Shown here piece after piece: positions 21,119-23,150 of a stretch of 23,150 nt of DNA (its first letter is position 1; each line of letters begins with the position of its first letter). A program made the translations under genes and the position numbers. The stretch is from positions 1 through 23,150 of IMG/VR virus record IMGVR_UViG_3300042453_001439. The stretch is one strand, 5' to 3'. This DNA is from a virus. The notes under the pieces were generated by a model, which was not told where the DNA came from, ran no database searches, and worked only from the letters and a program-made list of their open reading frames with translations.

Positions 21119-21192
21119 AGGGTCTTTTGACCCCCTCGGCAGGGGGGTAGCACTACTTATGAGAGCACTTCGCTCTCGACGTGACAGCGTCG
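21119..21192 (+). promoter_or_regulatory. Chain of hairpins in the leader of the plus-strand genes
   Basis: Four hairpins follow one another: GGGTC-TTTT-GACCC (21120-21133), CCCCCT-CGGC-AGGGGG (21131-21146, mutually exclusive with the first by overlap), GAGAGC-ACTTC-GCTCTC (21161-21177) and CGACG-TGACAG-CGTCG (21177-21192). A fifth (21202-21220) is the first copy of the GGGGGACA repeat. Two overlapping alternative stems suggest a switching or attenuating leader, but no T-run is present. Confidence 0.4.
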
Positions 21193-21201
21193 TGTACGCT
21201 G

Positions 21202-21220
21202 GGGGGACACGATGTCCCCC
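21202..21220 (+). repeat. GGGGGACA/TGTCCCCC hairpin, copy 1
   Basis: GGGGGACA (21202-21209), loop CGA, TGTCCCCC (21213-21220) form a perfect 8-bp stem. It lies 20 nt before the 132-aa gene start, with GGAAGG between, and is the first of six such elements. Confidence 0.75.
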
Positions 21221-21240
21221 ATGATCGGAAGGTATCTCCC

Positions 21241-21639
21241 ATGTCTCTCAAGACTGCCATCGCCGCCGTGCTGACCCACGGCGACGCACTTGCCACGGCG
21301 TGGCTCGACCTGCAAGCGCAGGCGAAGCGGGTTTCCTACGCTGCCTACGAAACCGCGTGCATCCAAGCGATCAGCGCTAAGTACGGCGTGGCCTTGAATA
21401 CAGACGGCACTCTGCCCAAGGCGGACGCTGCGGCGTACCAGCGACTGAAGCGTCTGCGCCGTGCACACCCGGAGTTCGTGGGCGGCGGCTCTCGCCAGCA
21501 CAAGGCGGAGCCTGTGCGGACTCGCGTCGTGGCTCGCGTGGCGGGCGACGTGATCGCGGCCCTCGTGGCCGCAGGCCTGAGCAAGGCCGAAGTGGCGGGC
21601 GTGCTCAAAGCCGTCAAAGACGGGATCACGTTCGAGTGA
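21241..21639 (+). CDS. Hypothetical protein of the plus-strand gene set (132 aa)
   Basis: The ATG at 21241 is chosen because GGAAGG lies 8 nt upstream; an upstream in-frame start would read through the hairpin. The product starts MSLKTAIAAVLTHGDALATA and is largely alpha-helical, with conserved-looking SYAAYETACIQAISAKYG and KADAAAYQRLKRLRRAHPEF blocks. A basic linker (GGGSRQHKAEPVRTRVV) then leads to a C-terminal helix (GLSKAEVAGVLKAVKDG). The middle basic RLKRLRRAHP segment could bind nucleic acid, but no DNA-binding fold is established. It is the first and longest gene of the rightward set, so it may be an early regulator. I do not recognise a family. Confidence 0.65.
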   Translation: MSLKTAIAAVLTHGDALATAWLDLQAQAKRVSYAAYETACIQAISAKYGVALNTDGTLPKADAAAYQRLKRLRRAHPEFVGGGSRQHKAEPVRTRVVARVAGDVIAALVAAGLSKAEVAGVLKAVKDGITFE

Positions 21640-21646
21640 TCCCTCA

Positions 21647-21667
21647 GGGGGGACGCGATGTCCCCCC
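21647..21667 (+). repeat. GGGGGGAC/GTCCCCCC hairpin, copy 2
   Basis: GGGGGGAC (21647-21654), loop GCGAT, GTCCCCCC (21660-21667) form a perfect 8-bp stem 7 nt after the stop of the 132-aa gene. Same arms as the other copies with a longer loop. Confidence 0.7.
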
Positions 21668-21673
21668 CATCAT

Positions 21674-21770
21674 CGCTGCGTCCGCAGCGGTGCTGCGTCC
21701 TGCGGGGCGCAGACCAGTGCGGATGTGACGCGCCCGTCGGGCGCTGTCCGTACATCAGGGCACAGCCCTG
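21674..21770 (+). promoter_or_regulatory. Cluster of four hairpins between the 132-aa and 53-aa genes
   Basis: Perfect stems are CGCTGCG-TC-CGCAGCG (21674-21689), CTGCG...CGCAG (21693-21712, 10-nt loop), GCGCCC-GTC-GGGCGC (21730-21744) and CAGGGC-ACA-GCCCTG (21756-21770). The last ends just before the AAAGGAGAG ribosome binding site of the 53-aa gene. No T-runs follow, so they are not typical terminators. Confidence 0.45.
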
Positions 21771-21784
21771 CAAAGGAGAGTGAA

Positions 21785-21946
21785 GTGGACGTTCTCTACT
21801 ACGCCATGCGCTTCGCGCACAACGGCGGAAAACTGCCTGTGCAAGCGCACTTGCAAGAGGCTGCACAAATGTGCGATCTACCCGTCTACGAAAGCGAACC
21901 CGTGGACGGATATGCGCCTGTGGCGCTGGAAGACTACGAGTTCTGA
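21785..21946 (+). CDS. Small hypothetical protein, GTG start (53 aa)
   Basis: The start is the GTG at 21785 because AAAGGAGAG ends 4 nt upstream; a longer in-frame start would lie within the hairpin cluster. The 53-aa product (MDVLYYAMRFAHNGGKLPVQ onward) has an N-terminal hydrophobic/aromatic stretch, a central AHLQEAAQMCDLPVY helix and an acidic C-terminus (EPVDGYAPVALEDYEF). Its composition suits a small globular accessory protein of the early gene set. No family is recognised. Confidence 0.65.
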   Translation: MDVLYYAMRFAHNGGKLPVQAHLQEAAQMCDLPVYESEPVDGYAPVALEDYEF

Positions 21947-21959
21947 GCGTAGCCGCTAA

Positions 21960-21977
21960 GGGGGACACGTGTCCCCC
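21960..21977 (+). repeat. GGGGGACACGTGTCCCCC palindrome, copy 3
   Basis: GGGGGACACGTGTCCCCC is an 18-bp perfect palindrome with no loop between arms, 13 nt after the stop of the 53-aa gene. It is the fully symmetric version of the repeat element and could act as a double-stranded operator as well as a hairpin. Confidence 0.75.
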
Positions 21978-21993
21978 TTGCGAGTGCGCTTGA

Positions 21994-22010
21994 CGCTCCC
22001 GTCGGGAGCG
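21994..22010 (+). promoter_or_regulatory. CGCTCCC-GTC-GGGAGCG hairpin
   Basis: A perfect 7-bp stem around GTC. It shares the CCC-GTC-GGG core with the hairpin at 21730-21744, while the outer pairs differ but still pair (compensatory change), which supports RNA pairing. It lies about 20 nt before the 89-aa gene start. Confidence 0.5.
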
Positions 22011-22030
22011 GCGTGCTGTTGGAGAGAGCC

Positions 22031-22300
22031 ATGCCAAAAGAGTACTTTCTCGTCCACACCGCAACCCTCGTCGGCGGGGGGTTCGCGGGCTTCAACACCG
22101 TAGTCTCAGGGCCCGTCAGCCAAGACGGGTACATGAAGCGGTACGGGGAGCACCCGGCCCGAGAGCGGGCCGAAGCCGCCGCAGAAGAAGTGTTCCGTGC
22201 CTCGGGCGCATACCCGGGGTACCGCTTCATGGCCGCAGTCGTCCGCGTGGACGGCGGGCGCGCCGTCGTGTGCCAGTCCCGAGGCCGTCGGGGTTGGTGA
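22031..22300 (+). CDS. Hypothetical protein (89 aa)
   Basis: I start at ATG 22031 (MPKEYFLVHTATLVGGGFAG), with GGAGAGAGCC immediately upstream as the ribosome binding site. The product is 89 aa, mainly beta-type in its first half and helical in the middle (YMKRYGEHPARERAEAAAEE), with YRFMAAVVRVDGGRAVVCQS as a likely beta-hairpin near the end. No catalytic motif is visible. It is followed by the first of three identical 34-bp cassettes. It belongs to the early small-gene set; function is unknown and no family is recognised. Confidence 0.65.
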   Translation: MPKEYFLVHTATLVGGGFAGFNTVVSGPVSQDGYMKRYGEHPARERAEAAAEEVFRASGAYPGYRFMAAVVRVDGGRAVVCQSRGRRGW

Positions 22301-22303
22301 AAC

Positions 22304-22337
22304 CCGGGGGACATTTGTCCCCCATCAACTAGGAGAG
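22304..22337 (+). repeat. 34-bp hairpin-RBS cassette, copy 4
   Basis: The cassette starts with CC, then GGGGGACA (22306-22313), TT and TGTCCCCC (22316-22323), then ATCAACTAGGAGAG, which ends in the ribosome binding site of the 59-aa gene. Its 34 bases are identical to those at 22526-22559 and 22803-22836. It lies 3 nt after the stop of the 89-aa gene. Confidence 0.9.
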
Positions 22338-22342
22338 TCAGC

Positions 22343-22522
22343 ATGATCAAAGAGACCCAGAAGGACGCACTGCGTGCGTTCAAGACCGAACTGCGCACGC
22401 GTGCGCAGGACGAGCGGGCTGCTGCCCGCCGCAAGGCGCAAGCCCTGCGCTGTGCGCAAGCGAAGGAAGCCCAGGCTGAGACATGGGCACAGACCGTGCG
22501 CGGCGTAGCGCCGCTGCGCTGA
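22343..22522 (+). CDS. Small Ala/Arg/Gln-rich helical protein (59 aa)
   Basis: A complete ATG-to-TGA frame of 60 codons fits exactly between two identical cassettes, 5 nt after the GGAGAG of copy 4. The product begins MIKETQKDALRAFKTELRTR and continues AQDERAAARRKAQALRCAQA, ending TVRGVAPLR. It is highly charged, Ala- and Arg-rich and predicted to be one long helix, with a strong basic moment. A nucleic-acid-binding or RNA polymerase-modifying small protein would fit, but no family is recognised. The flanking cassettes support its being a real gene. Confidence 0.7.
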   Translation: MIKETQKDALRAFKTELRTRAQDERAAARRKAQALRCAQAKEAQAETWAQTVRGVAPLR

Positions 22523-22525
22523 AGC

Positions 22526-22559
22526 CCGGGGGACATTTGTCCCCCATCAACTAGGAGAG
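22526..22559 (+). repeat. 34-bp hairpin-RBS cassette, copy 5
   Basis: Identical in all 34 bases to copies 4 and 6: stem arms at 22528-22535 and 22538-22545, then ATCAACTAGGAGAG. The GGAGAG (22554-22559) lies 4 nt before the ATG at 22564. Confidence 0.9.
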
Positions 22560-22563
22560 AAAG

Positions 22564-22797
22564 ATGTTCGATATCGAAGTAACAGACACTTTCGGCGGAG
22601 CGCCGAACTACTGCTGGGTCAAGCGGGGGTACACCCGCGCCCAGTCCAGGCGCGGCGTAGTCCGCGCAATCAAGACCTTGGCCGGCTGGCACGGCTGGGT
22701 GCGCGTGAAGGTCGAAGATCTGGGCGACACGCTCATCGTGCGCCCGACGGACACGTCCGGCGTCAACCAGATCGCGTTCGCGCACTGGGCCGACTGA
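22564..22797 (+). CDS. Small conserved-type phage protein (77 aa)
   Basis: The ATG at 22564 follows the cassette GGAGAG by 4 nt. The product reads MFDIEVTDTFGGAPNYCWVK, then a basic segment (YTRAQSRRGVVRAIKTLAGW) and a Trp/His-rich region, ending with VNQIAFAHWAD. The opening motif (FDIEVTDTFGG...NYCWV) is one I recall in short proteins of many environmental phages, so it is probably a real, widespread family without a known function. A mixed alpha-beta fold is suggested by the pattern. Flanking cassettes tie it to the gene set. Confidence 0.75.
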   Translation: MFDIEVTDTFGGAPNYCWVKRGYTRAQSRRGVVRAIKTLAGWHGWVRVKVEDLGDTLIVRPTDTSGVNQIAFAHWAD

Positions 22798-22802
22798 CTC
22801 AA

Positions 22803-22836
22803 CCGGGGGACATTTGTCCCCCATCAACTAGGAGAG
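22803..22836 (+). repeat. 34-bp hairpin-RBS cassette, copy 6
   Basis: Same 34 bases as copies 4 and 5: arms at 22805-22812 and 22815-22822, then ATCAACTAGGAGAG. The GGAGAG (22831-22836) lies 4 nt before the ATG at 22841. Confidence 0.9.
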
Positions 22837-22840
22837 AGCA

Positions 22841-23065
22841 ATGCCCTACTACCTCTGCATCGGGGACGACCCGCTGGAAGACTCCAGCCGTCACCGCACC
22901 AAGCGCGACGCGATCGACGCCTTCCGCGAAGTGGCGGAAGAACTGGCCCGGTACGGTCAGACCATCACCGGGACGGTACACGTCGCCGACAAGCGCAGCG
23001 AGTGCGTCGACGACCCCGACCTCCACCTCTGCATCGGCCCGCGCGGCGGCGTGCAGTGCACCTAA
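22841..23065 (+). CDS. Small conserved-type phage protein (74 aa)
   Basis: The product starts MPYYLCIGDDPLEDSSRHRT and continues KRDAIDAFREVAEELARYGQ, then a beta segment (TITGTVHVADKR) and an end CVDDPDLHLCIGPRGGVQCT. The YYLC...DPLEDSSRH-TK-AIDAFR...Y-GQ pattern resembles a small protein family frequent in environmental phage genomes (recalled, no known role). It is likely an alpha-beta domain with paired Cys residues near each end. It follows cassette copy 6 and is followed by the next gene after an 11-nt gap that contains AAAAGGA. Confidence 0.75.
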   Translation: MPYYLCIGDDPLEDSSRHRTKRDAIDAFREVAEELARYGQTITGTVHVADKRSECVDDPDLHLCIGPRGGVQCT

Positions 23066-23076
23066 AAGGAACAGTC

Positions 23077-23150
23077 ATGGTACTCCAGCGCTTCGAAATG
23101 ATGCCCGTCCTGCGCGACGGCCCAGGCGTCGATGCCCTCGTGGCCATGCT
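23077..23150 (+). CDS. Start of another small gene, cut by window end
   Basis: ATG at 23077 is preceded by AAAAGGA about 6 nt upstream and opens a frame that stays open to the window end (24 codons visible): MVLQRFEMMPVLRDGPGVDA, then LVAML. No GGGGGACA cassette precedes this gene, unlike the others. Nothing can be said on function. Confidence 0.55.
   Translation, partial: MVLQRFEMMPVLRDGPGVDALVAM

Larger units (their letters stand above)
20877..21201. other. Intergenic switch region between divergent transcription units
   Basis: No gene is supported in this stretch. From left to right it holds a TTGACA-like hexamer on the minus strand (20886-20891) without a fitting -10, the AT-rich repeat block, a G-rich run (about 21080-21110), and the hairpin chain. 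The composition changes abruptly from very A/T-rich to very G/C-rich near 21065. Confidence 0.6.

Noticed and set aside
17845-23150. Possible att site, integrase or lysogeny module
   Set aside because: No integrase, repressor fold or tRNA fragment is seen; the plus-strand genes are too small and lack recognisable DNA-binding folds.

Overview
The window is part of a tailed bacteriophage genome (Caudoviricetes). It has a complete DNA-packaging and capsid-assembly module, a run of connector and minor virion genes and the start of a very large receptor-binding or spike-type gene, all on the minus strand. A divergent set of tiny genes lies on the plus strand. Base composition is mostly GC-rich, about 60% by eye. 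Genes are packed with 1, 4 or 8 nt overlaps, and there is no integrase, tRNA, rRNA, IS element or CRISPR array. The host cannot be named from sequence alone. The protein types resemble uncultured aquatic phages of proteobacteria, but that is an inference from remembered families. No tail-tube, sheath or tape-measure gene is visible, and the large portal plus neck/adaptor genes suggest a short-tailed (podovirus-like) virion.

Minus strand, in transcription order from about 20.75 kb down to 1: small terminase, large terminase, a zincin-like HExxH protein of lower GC, portal, a 62-aa protein, a GroES-like co-chaperonin, a scaffold-like coiled-coil protein, a 151-aa protein, a 287-aa Ser/Thr/Gly-rich probable decoration protein, and the Mu gpT-like major capsid protein. 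An intrinsic terminator and a structured leader follow. Then come a 152-aa and a 93-aa virion-type protein and a string of very small, mostly basic genes (84, 81 with one membrane segment, 65, 43, 265, 83 and 77 aa). Next are a head-tail adaptor, a zinc-ribbon/glycine-rich protein, two tiny genes (57 and 59 aa), a second neck-type protein, and 138-aa and 172-aa virion-type proteins. After a bidirectional terminator come a 90-aa protein and one reading frame of at least 1464 codons that leaves the window at its left edge. That frame is built of modules of about 335-347 residues and looks like a beta-helical fibre or spike.

About 490 bp (20749-21240) separate the two transcription units. This interval holds a self-contained small-RNA candidate (good sigma70-type promoter, short transcript, strong intrinsic terminator). 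It also holds an AT-rich block with repeated TTTTGTAAAAATT motifs and an 11-bp inverted repeat that encloses a possible -35 box, and then a chain of hairpins. To the right, seven small plus-strand genes follow (132, 53, 89, 59, 77 and 74 aa, and one cut by the window end). Six copies of a GGGGGACA...TGTCCCCC inverted repeat lie in front of the first six. The last three copies sit in an identical 34-bp cassette that carries the ribosome binding site. This repeated hairpin-RBS architecture and the adjacent small-RNA/AT-repeat switch region are the most unusual parts of the window.
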